Shown here piece after piece: positions 34,862-43,101 of a DNA stretch of 64,000 nucleotides. Position 1 is the first letter of the stretch. Every line of letters starts with the position of its first letter. A program made the position numbers and the translations under genes. The DNA lies in contig NZ_CADIJY010000004.1 of NCBI RefSeq assembly GCF_902859735.1, positions 1 through 64,000 on the forward strand, written 5' to 3'. This stretch comes from Achromobacter aegrifaciens (GTDB lineage Bacteria; Pseudomonadota; Gammaproteobacteria; Burkholderiales; Burkholderiaceae_B). The notes beneath the pieces are model-generated. The model was not told the origin of the DNA. It did not search any database and was given only the letters and a program-made list of their open reading frames with translations.

Positions 34862-34943
34862 GCCCCGCACCGCAATCTGGTACAAGACGCGCCGCCCGCC
34901 CGCTGGCTAGACTGCCGCCATTCGTGACCTGGAGCGACGTCGT

Positions 34944-35903
34944 ATGTGGGCTGGAACCCTTTATGCCCTGGCCGCCGGCCTGATGTGGGGGCTGGTGTTC
35001 GTGGGTCCCCTGCTGCTGCCGGAATACCCTGCCGCGCTGCAATCCGTGGCGCGCTACCTGGCGTTCGGCCTGATCGCCCTGCCGCTGGCCTGGCTGGATC
35101 GCCGCGGCCTGCGCGAGTTGCAGCGCGCCGACTGGATCGAGGCGCTGAAGCTCGCCGCCATCGGCAACCTGCTCTACTACCTGTGCCTGGCCAGCGCCAT
35201 CCAGCGCGCGGGCGGGCCGCTGCCCACCATGATTATCGGTACGCTCCCCGTGGTCATCGCCATCAGCGCCAACCTGCGCAACGCTCGGCGCGACGGCCGG
35301 CTGCCCTGGAAGCGGCTGGCGCCCGCGCTGGCGCTGATCGCGTTGGGCATCGCCTGCGTCAATCAGGTGGAATTGCAAGCCTTGCGCCAGGATACCGACG
35401 CCGACATGTCGCGCTACGCCATCGGCGCGCTGCTGGCGCTGGGCGCAGTGGCGTGCTGGACCTGGTATCCGCTGCGTAACGCGGACTGGCTGCGCGCCCA
35501 TCCCGACCGCAGCCCGCGCACCTGGGCCACGGCCCAGGGCGTGGCGACATTGCCGCTGGCGCTGGCGGGCTATCTTGTGCTGTGGGCCGGCATGGCCGCG
35601 GCCGGCAGCGACTTTCCCATGCCGGCTGGTCCCAGGCCCGAGGTCTTCCTGGCCTTGATGGCGATCATCGGCCTGTTCGCGTCCTGGCTGGGCACCTTGT
35701 GCTGGAACGAAGCCAGCCAGCGCCTGCCCACCGCGCTGGCGGGGCAGTTGATCGTGTTCGAAACGCTGGCAGCGCTGGCCTATGCCTACATCCTGCGCGG
35801 GCAGATGCCCCAGCCGCTGACGCTGATCGGCATCGCCTGCCTGATGGTGGGCGTGCTGCGCGCGGTGCGGGTCAAGCCGGAGCCCTTGCCTGCCGCGGCA
35901 TAG
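34944..35903 (+). CDS. EamA/DMT-family transporter
   Basis: A 319-residue membrane protein with about ten helices arranged as two EamA repeats. The first begins WAGTLYALAAGLMWGLVFVG and contains LPTMIIGTLPVVIAI. The second contains LFASWLGTLCWNEASQRLPT and IGIACLMVGVLRAVRV. These are typical of drug/metabolite exporters of amino acids or toxic metabolites. It is probably controlled by the preceding AraC regulator. The substrate is unknown. Confidence 0.9.
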   Translation: MWAGTLYALAAGLMWGLVFVGPLLLPEYPAALQSVARYLAFGLIALPLAWLDRRGLRELQRADWIEALKLAAIGNLLYYLCLASAIQRAGGPLPTMIIGTLPVVIAISANLRNARRDGRLPWKRLAPALALIALGIACVNQVELQALRQDTDADMSRYAIGALLALGAVACWTWYPLRNADWLRAHPDRSPRTWATAQGVATLPLALAGYLVLWAGMAAAGSDFPMPAGPRPEVFLALMAIIGLFASWLGTLCWNEASQRLPTALAGQLIVFETLAALAYAYILRGQMPQPLTLIGIACLMVGVLRAVRVKPEPLPAAA

Positions 35904-35916
35904 GCGCGCGCGCGTC

Positions 35917-36591
35917 CTAGTCCAGCAGCAACTCAGGCAAGCGCCGCAAATCGTCGATGACGTCCGATGCGCCTTCGTCCAGCAAGCGCTGGCGCTGGTC
36001 CGGCCCGTTATGCGAAGCGCCCACGTAGCCGATGGCGCGCATGCGCGCGGCGCGAGCGGCACGCACGCCGGGCACGCTGTCTTCCACCACCACGCAATCC
36101 AGGATTGCGGCGCGCATCTGCCGGGCGGCAAAGAGAAACACGTCCGGCGCCGGCTTGCCGTGCGCCACCTGCGCGGTGCTGAACACATTGGGCGCGAACT
36201 GATCCCACAGGCCAACCAGCTTCAAGGCCGCCTCCAGCTTGGGCGGCGTGCTGCTGGAGGCCACGCAGACCTGCAGGCCGCGCTCGCGCAGCATGCGAAC
36301 CGTCTCCAGCGCGCCCGGCAACGCGCGCAACTCCTGGCGGAAGATGGCTTCCAGCCCGTCCGCGTATTCGCGCGCAAATCCTTCGGGCAGACTGCGGGCG
36401 TTTTCCTGTTGCAAGGTCTGCCACATGTCCGCATCGGGGATGCCTGCGAAGCGGCGCGCGGCGTCCTCGGGCGTGATGGCAATGCCATGCGCGGCCAGCG
36501 CCCGCGATTGGGCGCGCGCCGCGATGATTTCGCTATCGATCAGGACGCCGTCGCAGTCGAAGATGACCAGGCTGGGGGGAGGCGTGTGCAT
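35917..36591 (-). CDS. HAD-superfamily phosphatase (beta-phosphoglucomutase/phosphoglycolate phosphatase-like)
   Basis: A 224-residue protein. Motif I is LVIFDCDGVLIDSE with nucleophile D12 and D14, motif II is VCVASSSTPP, and the later motifs are KPAPDVFLFAARQM and CVVVEDSVPGVRAA, with an alpha-helical cap in between. This is the subfamily I arrangement used by phosphatases acting on small sugar or organic phosphates. The gene is transcribed alone and converges with the EamA gene. Confidence 0.92.
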   Translation of the reverse strand: MHTPPPSLVIFDCDGVLIDSEIIAARAQSRALAAHGIAITPEDAARRFAGIPDADMWQTLQQENARSLPEGFAREYADGLEAIFRQELRALPGALETVRMLRERGLQVCVASSSTPPKLEAALKLVGLWDQFAPNVFSTAQVAHGKPAPDVFLFAARQMRAAILDCVVVEDSVPGVRAARAARMRAIGYVGASHNGPDQRQRLLDEGASDVIDDLRRLPELLLD

Positions 36592-36661
36592 GGTGGCTCC
36601 ATTTCAGGACAAGTTCCCATGATATGCCTGGCTCGTGACACCACCGCGCGATCCGGGCGCT

Positions 36662-37840
36662 CTATAACCCCGGACCTTTGAGGCGCCGCAAGCGCCACGC
36701 CAGAAACACCCCGCCCAGCCCGGCGGCCGCGACGATCAGCGATGCCACCGACCAGCCGTAGCGGTCGATCGCGCCGCCCACCGCCACCGGGCCGATCACC
36801 TGGCCCAGGCCGCTCCCCTGCATCACCAGCCCCACCGAAGCCGGTGTCAACGCCGGCCGCGGCGCCAGCAGCGGCGCCGTGCCCAGCAGGGTGGCCGGTA
36901 TCAGTCCGCCCACCGCCGAGAACAGCACACACAGCAGGAAGGTGGGCATGGCCGGCAGCACCGAGCGAAAGATCAACAGCGCCACCGCGCCCATGATCAG
37001 GCTGGCGCAGGCGATCAGGGTGGAACGCCGCCAGCCGCGCGCCAGCAACACGCCCGCGCCCAGGTTGCCGACCACGTTGGCGGCGCTGGCGATGGCGCTG
37101 TACAGGCCGGCGGTCGCCAGCGGCAGGCCCAGTTGCTCGGTCAGCAGCACGGGCAGGAAGGTGAACAACGCGAAGAACATCAGACTGTAGAGCGTGAACG
37201 ACAGCGCCAGCAGGCGCGGACCGGGCGCGCCCATGGTATCGACCGTGTCCTGCCGCAAGCCCCGCCACGACAGGCTGGCCCCGCCCGGGTTGGCCGGCGC
37301 CAGCGCCGCCACGCATACCATGGCCACCAGCACCGCTGCGCCGGCGCACCACCAATAGGCCTGCCAGCCGCTGAAGGCCTGCGAGGCCAGCATCGCAATC
37401 GCCATGCCCGCCGGCATGTAGCAACTCCACAGCGCGAAGGCGAAGTCGCGGGTGGATGCCGACACCATGCGTTGCAGGGCCGCGGGTCCAGCCACGGTAA
37501 TCATCAGAAAGCCCAGGCCCTCCACCACCCGCGAGACCAGCAGGACGCTGTAGGCGGACGCCATCGCGCCCATCACGGAGCCCACCGCCGTCGCCGCCAG
37601 GCCCGCCAGCAGCATGCGCCGCGCGCCATAGCGGTTGATGACGCCGCCCGCGGCAATGCCGCCGACCAGGCCCAGGATCGAAAACACCGCGGCCAGCGCG
37701 CCGATGGAGGCCAGATCCAGCCCCATGTCCTTGCGCAGCAAGGGCGCTGCAATGATGACCTTGCCCACTTGCAGCGCCGCAACCACCCCTGCCCCCACGA
37801 TGGCCAGCACCGCCGACCAGCGCGTTCCTTCCTTGCCCAT
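36662..37840 (-). CDS. MFS transporter (12-helix exporter/importer)
   Basis: A 392-residue membrane protein with about 12 helices. The segments AVFSILGLVGGIAAGGVINR and YGARRMLLAGLAATAVGSVM form the MFS loop 2-3 motif. A mirrored half follows with VVGNLGAGVLLARGWRRSTL. It resembles CynX/NimT-type carriers only loosely, so the substrate is open. It is divergent from a LysR regulator that probably controls it. Confidence 0.88.
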   Translation of the reverse strand: MGKEGTRWSAVLAIVGAGVVAALQVGKVIIAAPLLRKDMGLDLASIGALAAVFSILGLVGGIAAGGVINRYGARRMLLAGLAATAVGSVMGAMASAYSVLLVSRVVEGLGFLMITVAGPAALQRMVSASTRDFAFALWSCYMPAGMAIAMLASQAFSGWQAYWWCAGAAVLVAMVCVAALAPANPGGASLSWRGLRQDTVDTMGAPGPRLLALSFTLYSLMFFALFTFLPVLLTEQLGLPLATAGLYSAIASAANVVGNLGAGVLLARGWRRSTLIACASLIMGAVALLIFRSVLPAMPTFLLCVLFSAVGGLIPATLLGTAPLLAPRPALTPASVGLVMQGSGLGQVIGPVAVGGAIDRYGWSVASLIVAAAGLGGVFLAWRLRRLKGPGL

Positions 37841-37919
37841 CCTTGTCTCCCTTGTTTTACGACCCAGCCAGGATGCCAGCGCAAACCGATCCCGGTAAGT
37901 GATAATCTTTTGATGGAAT

Positions 37920-37938
37920 TGATCGATTGGATAGATCA
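37920..37938. promoter_or_regulatory. Candidate LysR operator between MFS and LysR genes
   Basis: TGATC (37920-37924) and GATCA (37934-37938) form a 5-9-5 inverted repeat just before the LysR start codon at 37948. This is the usual place and approximate geometry of an LTTR recognition site in a divergent promoter. The assignment rests on symmetry alone. Confidence 0.35.
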
Positions 37939-37947
37939 GCCGGCAGA

Positions 37948-38886
37948 ATGATAGACGCCCTGACCCTGGACCAGTTGCGCGTATTCGCCGCCGTGGCCGA
38001 CGCCGGCAGTTTCCGCGCGGCCGCGCGCCGCCTGTCGCGCGTGCAATCGGCCGTCAGCCACGCCATTGCCAACATGGAAGCGCAGCTGGGCGTGACCCTG
38101 TTCGACCGCAGCGGCCACCGGCCCGTGATGACGCCGCAAGGCGCGGCCCTGCTGGCCAACGCCCGCGACATCCTGCTCCGCGTGGACGCCATGCGCGCCC
38201 GCGCCCAGGGCCTGGGCGAAGGCGTCGAGCTGGAACTGTCGCTGGCGGTGGACACGCTGTTTCCGATCGCCGACGTAGGCGCCGCCCTGAACGCGCTGCG
38301 CGCCGTCTATCCGTCCGTCGCCGTGCGCGTATCCGTGCTGCCCCTGGGCGGCCCGGTGGAAGCCCTGCTGACGCGCAGCCATACGCTGGCCATCGTCGCC
38401 GGCGACCATTTCCGCAATCCGCGGATCGTGATGCAGGCGCTGTCGTCCGTGCAGATGGTGGCGGTGGTGGGCGCGGGCCACGCCTTGGCGCAGCGCGTCG
38501 CGGCCGACATGCCACTGGGTCCGGCCGAACTCGCCGACCACGTGCAGATCGTGCAGACGGATCCCTCCACGCTGACCCAGGGCCGGGACTTCGCAGTGCT
38601 GTCGCCGCAGACCTGCCGCGTCAGCGGCCAGGACACCAAGCACGCCCTGATCCTGGCGGGCGTGGGCTGGGGCCGGCTGCCCTACTGGCAGGTGGAACGC
38701 GACCTGGCCGAAGGCCGCCTGCTGCGCCTGCCGACCGACAGCCTGGGGCGCGGCAGCCAGGTGGTCAGCGAAACCTATCTGGCGCACCGCATCGACCAGC
38801 CGCTGGGACCGGCCGCCCGCGTGCTGGCGGGCGCCTTGCGCGCAGCCGTCCATCAGGGCTTGGACGACGCTGGCGCACGCGCATAG
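37948..38886 (+). CDS. LysR-family transcriptional regulator
   Basis: A 312-residue LTTR. The HTH is in LTLDQLRVFAAVADAGSFRA and LSRVQSAVSHAIANMEAQLG. The effector domain begins near residue 95 (ELSLAVDTLFPIADVGAALN). I chose ATG 37948; a TTG seven codons earlier is possible. It is divergent from the MFS transporter and overlaps the convergent DUF169 gene by 34 bases at its 3' end. Confidence 0.9.
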   Translation: MIDALTLDQLRVFAAVADAGSFRAAARRLSRVQSAVSHAIANMEAQLGVTLFDRSGHRPVMTPQGAALLANARDILLRVDAMRARAQGLGEGVELELSLAVDTLFPIADVGAALNALRAVYPSVAVRVSVLPLGGPVEALLTRSHTLAIVAGDHFRNPRIVMQALSSVQMVAVVGAGHALAQRVAADMPLGPAELADHVQIVQTDPSTLTQGRDFAVLSPQTCRVSGQDTKHALILAGVGWGRLPYWQVERDLAEGRLLRLPTDSLGRGSQVVSETYLAHRIDQPLGPAARVLAGALRAAVHQGLDDAGARA

Positions 38887-39644
38887 CTCACGCCCATGCC
38901 GGCGCGCACGTCGTTCTGGATGCCGTAGGGCGGAATCGGGTAGCGCAGGCCGTTGGCCGACAGCGCCTTCATGCCCTCGATTGCGATGGGCAGGTAGCGC
39001 GGCGGCAAGGCCATCAGCATTTCCTCGTCGGGCACGCCGCCGTAGCGGCGCTCGGCGTAACAGGGCAAGGACAGGCTGGGCTCGCCGGTGGCGAGCGCGC
39101 GGCCCCAGGAGTCGGCACAGGCCGTTTCGCCCACCACGCTCCAGTCAAAGCGCCGGTAGTTCTTCCATTGCAAGCCATTGATGAGGATGATCATCTGGCC
39201 CGGTGTGGCGTAGATCAGGCAGACGTCGGGCGGGTCCAGCCGGCCCGAGGCCAGCGGCGACACCACCAGCCCGCGGTACTTGCCCGCCGGCACACAGGAC
39301 AGCGCCTCCTGGCGCGCCTGGGCATCTTCCTGGGTGGCGTGCCAGACGCCCACGTAATCCTCGCCGCGCTTCCAGGCCTCATCCTGCGGCCCCAGGCCGA
39401 CCACGGCGCGGCATTGCGCGCCGACCAGGTCGTCGCCCGTGATTCCTACCGTCCAACCGAGCCGGGCGGCCATGCCCACGATCTGGTCGGTGGTGTGCGT
39501 GGCCTGCGGACGCCGCAGGCCCTTGACCGCGGCCATGTCGTCTTCGCGCTCGTAGAGCTTCATGCCGATGACCGTGGTCTTCAGGCGCAGCAATTTGTTC
39601 AGATCATCGACCAGCAATGCCCAGTTCAGTGTCGTCTCTTCCAT
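38853..39644 (-). CDS. DUF169 protein
   Basis: A 263-residue protein of the DUF169 family. Characteristic segments are KTTVIGMKLYEREDDMA, CRAVVGLGPQDEAWKRGEDY and VCLIYATPGQMIILINGLQW, and conserved cysteines occur at TACADSW, SLPCYAERR and elsewhere. Family members occur in bacteria and archaea without a settled function. Its 3' end overlaps the convergent LysR gene. There is no signal peptide. Confidence 0.85.
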   Translation of the reverse strand: MEETTLNWALLVDDLNKLLRLKTTVIGMKLYEREDDMAAVKGLRRPQATHTTDQIVGMAARLGWTVGITGDDLVGAQCRAVVGLGPQDEAWKRGEDYVGVWHATQEDAQARQEALSCVPAGKYRGLVVSPLASGRLDPPDVCLIYATPGQMIILINGLQWKNYRRFDWSVVGETACADSWGRALATGEPSLSLPCYAERRYGGVPDEEMLMALPPRYLPIAIEGMKALSANGLRYPIPPYGIQNDVRAGMGVSYARAPASSKP

Positions 39645-39819
39645 GCCCGTCCCTTGGACTGTTTTGTGCGCGGACTTCGCCGCATTGCCGCAGATTGATC
39701 GCGGTCAGCAATGACTATAACGAATCGCCCGCCGGGCCCCTGATTGATCTATCGTGGATAGCGGCAAACCCGCCCGCCGCAAACGCGCAGGACACCCCCC
39801 GGCTTCCAAGGAGCCCACC

Positions 39820-40569
39820 ATGAACCGTTTCGAACAGAAGACCGTCCTGATCACCGGCGGCACCAGCGGCATCGGCCTGGCCGCCGCCCAGGCTTTCGCC
39901 GCCGAGGGTGCCCGCGTCGTCGTCACCGGGCGCGACGCCGCGGTGCTCAAGCAGGTGCGCGCCAGCCTGGGTTCGCATGCGCTGGCGCTGCGCAACGACG
40001 CCGGCGCCCCCGGCGCCCCCGCTGCGCTGGCGGCCGAACTGCGCCAGGCCGGCATCCGTCTGGACGCCGTCTTCATCAACGCCGGCGTGGCCCGCTTTGC
40101 GCCGCTGGCCGAAGCCACCGAGGCCCTCTGGGACCAAACCTTCTCGACCAACGTCAAAGGCGCCTTTTTCCAGTTGCAGGCGCTGGACCCGCTGCTCAAC
40201 CCGGGCGCGTCCATCGTGCTAAATGGTTCGATCAACGCCCGCATCGGCATGCCTGCCTCATCGATCTACGCGGCCAGCAAGGCCGCGCTGATTTCGCTGG
40301 CCAAGACCTTGTCGGCCGAGCTGCTGCCGCGTGGCATACGCGTCAACGTCATCAGTCCCGGGCCGGTCGCCACGCCGATCTATGACAAGCTGGGCCTGGA
40401 TGCCGCGGCGCTGGAAAAGACCGCCGCCAGCATCCGCGCCCAGGTGCCGCTGGGGCGTTTCGGCACGCCGCAGGAAATCGCCTCCACGGTGCTGCACCTG
40501 GCCTCGCCCGAATCCGCCTTCATCGTGGGCACGGAAATCATCGCGGATGGGGGCATGAGCCAGTTGTAA
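39820..40569 (+). CDS. Short-chain dehydrogenase/reductase
   Basis: A 249-residue NAD(P)-dependent oxidoreductase of the classical SDR type. The cofactor motif TGGTSGIG is at 12-19 with Arg38 in TGRDA suggesting NADPH, NAG is at 87-89, and the catalytic tetrad is N111, S137, Y150 and K154 (YAASK). The C-terminal LGRFGTPQEIASTVLHLASP is typical. AAGGAG precedes the ATG by eight bases. The 175-bp leader holds an imperfect palindrome, CTATCGTGGATAG, at 39749. The substrate is unknown. Confidence 0.94.
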   Translation: MNRFEQKTVLITGGTSGIGLAAAQAFAAEGARVVVTGRDAAVLKQVRASLGSHALALRNDAGAPGAPAALAAELRQAGIRLDAVFINAGVARFAPLAEATEALWDQTFSTNVKGAFFQLQALDPLLNPGASIVLNGSINARIGMPASSIYAASKAALISLAKTLSAELLPRGIRVNVISPGPVATPIYDKLGLDAAALEKTAASIRAQVPLGRFGTPQEIASTVLHLASPESAFIVGTEIIADGGMSQL

Positions 40570-40616
40570 TCGCTGGCCAGCCGGATGGGCGCAAGCGTAT
40601 CTGCCCAAACCCGCGG

Positions 40617-41396
40617 CTAGGCGCCGATGGAACGCAGCGCGCGCTGGCAGATGCGTTGCGTCGCCGCGGCCGGCTTGCCCCGCGACCAGCGCGCGCAGAC
40701 TTCGCGCACCCAGTCCGGCTGGTCCTTGCTGGCGTCATTCAGCCAGTTCGCCACCGAGTCCTGCACGTAGATGGCCGGATCGGCCCGCAGCGGTTCCAGC
40801 AGCGGCAACGCGCGGCCGGGATCAGCCTTCAGGGCCGCAATGTGCGCGCACCATACCCCGCGTGGGCGCAGCGACTCGCTGGCAAAACGACGTACGCGTT
40901 CGGACGCGTCCGCGGTCCAGGGCCGCAGCAGTTCCACTGCGGCGTCCAGTTCCGCCGCCAATTGTGGACGCACCGCCAGCCAGGCCCATTCCCGCACGCC
41001 GAAATGCCCGTCATCGGCCAGCGGCCGGATCAGCGCCACCCGCTGCTGCAAGCTCAGGTCCGGCATTGCACCGACCATGAAGCAGGCCCAGCCCCGGACG
41101 GTATCCGAGCGGTGATCACGCAGTTGCTTGAAGGCGTCCGCGCCCAGGCCGTCCAGCAGCGTCCGCGCCGCCACGTCCATGCGCTTGGAGATGCCCGTCG
41201 CAGCCTGCGCGCGCAGAACTGCGATGGCTTCGGCGCCGACCTGGGGCGCGGCTGCCTGCATCAATTCGGCAAAGTCCACGGCCAGGCATTCGGTCAGATT
41301 GCGTGCCGGCTCGCCCGCGTTCAGCTGCGCCAGGCGTTCCGCGCCGATGTCCTTCACGCCCCTGCCCGTCGGCGCGGCGGCAGCTTTCTTGTTCAT
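40617..41396 (-). CDS. AlkD-like DNA alkylation repair protein (HEAT-repeat)
   Basis: A 259-residue all-helical protein. Short repeats such as VRGWACFMVGAMPDLSLQQR, DGHFGVREWAWLAVRPQLA and YVQDSVANWLNDASKDQPDW fit the AlkC/AlkD HEAT-like DNA glycosylase fold that removes alkylated bases. The arrangement WVREVCARWSRGKPAA is seen at the family C-terminus. It overlaps the MarR gene by four bases, so the pair is co-transcribed and probably repressed by MarR. It could instead be a non-catalytic family member. Confidence 0.85.
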   Translation of the reverse strand: MNKKAAAAPTGRGVKDIGAERLAQLNAGEPARNLTECLAVDFAELMQAAAPQVGAEAIAVLRAQAATGISKRMDVAARTLLDGLGADAFKQLRDHRSDTVRGWACFMVGAMPDLSLQQRVALIRPLADDGHFGVREWAWLAVRPQLAAELDAAVELLRPWTADASERVRRFASESLRPRGVWCAHIAALKADPGRALPLLEPLRADPAIYVQDSVANWLNDASKDQPDWVREVCARWSRGKPAAATQRICQRALRSIGA

Positions 41397-41923
41397 TGCG
41401 TGCTCTCCTGTCCCGCGGTCCGGCCCGCGTCGGTTCCCTGCCAGATCTTGCCCAGCAGCGTGCGCAGGCGCGCCCGGTCCGCCGGGCCCAAGCCCGCAAA
41501 CAGGGAATCTATCCAGTCCGTATGCGTCTTGAACAGCTGCGCGGCCTCGGCCCGCCCCTTGGCGCTCAGCTTCACGATGATCTTGCGCCGGTCTTCCTTG
41601 CCCGCGCGGCGCGAGACGAAACCATCGCGCTCCAGGCCGTCCAGCAGGCCCGTGACCGTGGCCCGCGTGACGCCCGCGCCATCGGCCAACTCGTGCGGCG
41701 ACATGCCGTCGGCCTGCTCATGCAGCAGGAACAGCAGCACGAACTTTCCCTCCGACAACTTGCGCGGCGCCAGCCGGGCAGCGCAATCGCGGTCGATGGC
41801 GCTGGCCAGCGACAGCAGCTGAAAGCAAAGGGCTATGCCGTCGGCCGACGGCAGGCCGCGCTTGGCGGCGACGTCGAGCAGCGCCCGGTGTTTGGGTTCA
41901 AGCATGTGTTGTGGGTCTTGCAT
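41393..41923 (-). CDS. MarR-family transcriptional regulator
   Basis: A 176-residue winged-helix repressor. HELADGAGVTRATVTGLLDG with LERDGFVSRRAGKEDRRKII forms the wHTH and wing typical of MarR. Flanking helices form the dimer. It leads the transcript that continues into the AlkD-like gene. The 125-bp gap to the divergent acetyltransferase contains a possible operator at 41961-41972. Confidence 0.92.
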   Translation of the reverse strand: MQDPQHMLEPKHRALLDVAAKRGLPSADGIALCFQLLSLASAIDRDCAARLAPRKLSEGKFVLLFLLHEQADGMSPHELADGAGVTRATVTGLLDGLERDGFVSRRAGKEDRRKIIVKLSAKGRAEAAQLFKTHTDWIDSLFAGLGPADRARLRTLLGKIWQGTDAGRTAGQESTQ

Positions 41924-41960
41924 GAGTTATCCAGCCCAGTGATTCTCGATGCCGAAATAA

Positions 41961-41972
41961 TAAGGTGCCTAA
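41961..41972. promoter_or_regulatory. Candidate MarR operator
   Basis: TAAGGTGCCTAA is a near-palindrome (arms TAAGG and CCTAA, one mismatch) in an AT-rich patch between the divergent MarR and acetyltransferase genes. MarR-family sites often have TTAGG-type arms. Supported by position and symmetry only. Confidence 0.35.
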
Positions 41973-42048
41973 CCATATTTCCGCAAGACGGGCTGGTGGC
42001 TATGAACGGCTATCATCCTGGCTACCCAAGCAGCCAGTGAATGAATCC

Positions 42049-42564
42049 ATGCCCTTGCCTCCCCGCGTGACCCTGCGCCGCATGCAGGAAAATGACATCC
42101 CCATGCTGCTGGCCATGGAATCCGATCCCGAGGTCATGCGCTACAGCACCGGCATCAAACCGGCAGACGAGGCACGGCGGCAGGAGCTGCTGGCATGGCT
42201 GCGGGAACCGCCGACCCAACTGGGCCACTGGGCGATCACAGTAGACGGCGTCGCAATGGGCTGGGTAAGCCTGGTCCCATTGGCTGGCACGGATAGCATC
42301 CAGCTTGCCTATCGGCTGCAGCGCGCGGCTTGGGGAAAGGGATATGCAAGCCAGGCCGCGCAGCAATTGTGCGAGTATGCCTGGCGCGAAACGGAAGTTT
42401 CCGAACTCGTCGCGGTTGTCTGGCCCGACAACCAAGCCTCCGTACGCGTCCTGGAAAAACTCGGGTTTACGTTCCGGGCGCGCGAACGCCACTACGACCG
42501 CAAGACCATCGTCTATGCACTGCCGCGTCCTGCCGCTGGATCCGACCGGTTCCCGCGGCCTTGA
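42049..42564 (+). CDS. GNAT-family N-acetyltransferase
   Basis: A 171-residue acetyltransferase. It starts MPLPPRVTLRRMQENDIPML, with the acetyl-CoA-binding segment LQRAAWGKGYASQAAQQLCE and the closing PDNQASVRVLEKLGFTFRAR. I chose ATG 42049 by homology. It is followed closely by a VOC gene in the same direction. The acceptor is unknown. Confidence 0.9.
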   Translation: MPLPPRVTLRRMQENDIPMLLAMESDPEVMRYSTGIKPADEARRQELLAWLREPPTQLGHWAITVDGVAMGWVSLVPLAGTDSIQLAYRLQRAAWGKGYASQAAQQLCEYAWRETEVSELVAVVWPDNQASVRVLEKLGFTFRARERHYDRKTIVYALPRPAAGSDRFPRP

Positions 42565-42599
42565 TTCCCGCCCTCCTGCGCATCCTGCAAATCTCCGCC

Positions 42600-43058
42600 A
42601 TGAACTACCCCGTCCTTCCCGCCGCCGAATTCTCCGCCGCCCGCGTCGTGCCCGAACTGCTGGTGTCCGACATCCGCAAGAGCCTGCATTTCTGGTGCGG
42701 GCTTTGCGGGTTCTCGATAGCCTACGACCGCCCGGAAGACCGTTTCGCCTATCTGGACAAGCACGGATCCCAGGTCATGCTGGAGGAATACGGCCACGGC
42801 AGGAACTGGATCACCGGCCCGCTGGAAGCGCCCTTGGGGCGCGGGATCAATCTGCAGATCGAGGTGCCCGCGATCACGCCTATCGTCGATGCCCTGCGCG
42901 GCGCCGGCTGGCCGCTGTATATGGAGCCCGAGGAAAAGTGGTATCGCGCCGGGACCACGGAGGTGGGCGTGCAGCAGTTCCTGGTGCAGGATCCGGACGG
43001 CTATCTCATCCGCTATTCGGCAGCCCTGGGCCGGCGCGGCATTCAGGCAGAGGCCTGA
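42600..43058 (+). CDS. VOC-superfamily protein (bleomycin-resistance-like)
   Basis: A 152-residue protein with two VOC repeats: VVPELLVSDIRKSLHFWCGL with GFSIAYDRPEDRFAYL, then the second half ending VQQFLVQDPDGYLIRYSAAL. The pattern resembles bleomycin-binding proteins, which sequester rather than modify the drug, but dioxygenase- or glyoxalase-like activity is also possible. It sits 35 bp after the acetyltransferase and converges with the TRAP operon. Confidence 0.88.
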   Translation: MNYPVLPAAEFSAARVVPELLVSDIRKSLHFWCGLCGFSIAYDRPEDRFAYLDKHGSQVMLEEYGHGRNWITGPLEAPLGRGINLQIEVPAITPIVDALRGAGWPLYMEPEEKWYRAGTTEVGVQQFLVQDPDGYLIRYSAALGRRGIQAEA

Positions 43059-43101
43059 GGCAAGGCGGAACGGGAGGCGGCGCGACCGCCGCCCCCGCCT
43101 C

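Noticed and set aside
43074-43101. GAGGCGG and CCGCCTC inverted repeat at the end of the TRAP operon as a terminator
   Set aside because: Short stem with a long GC-rich interior that can pair in several ways and no T-tract; not distinguishable from background.
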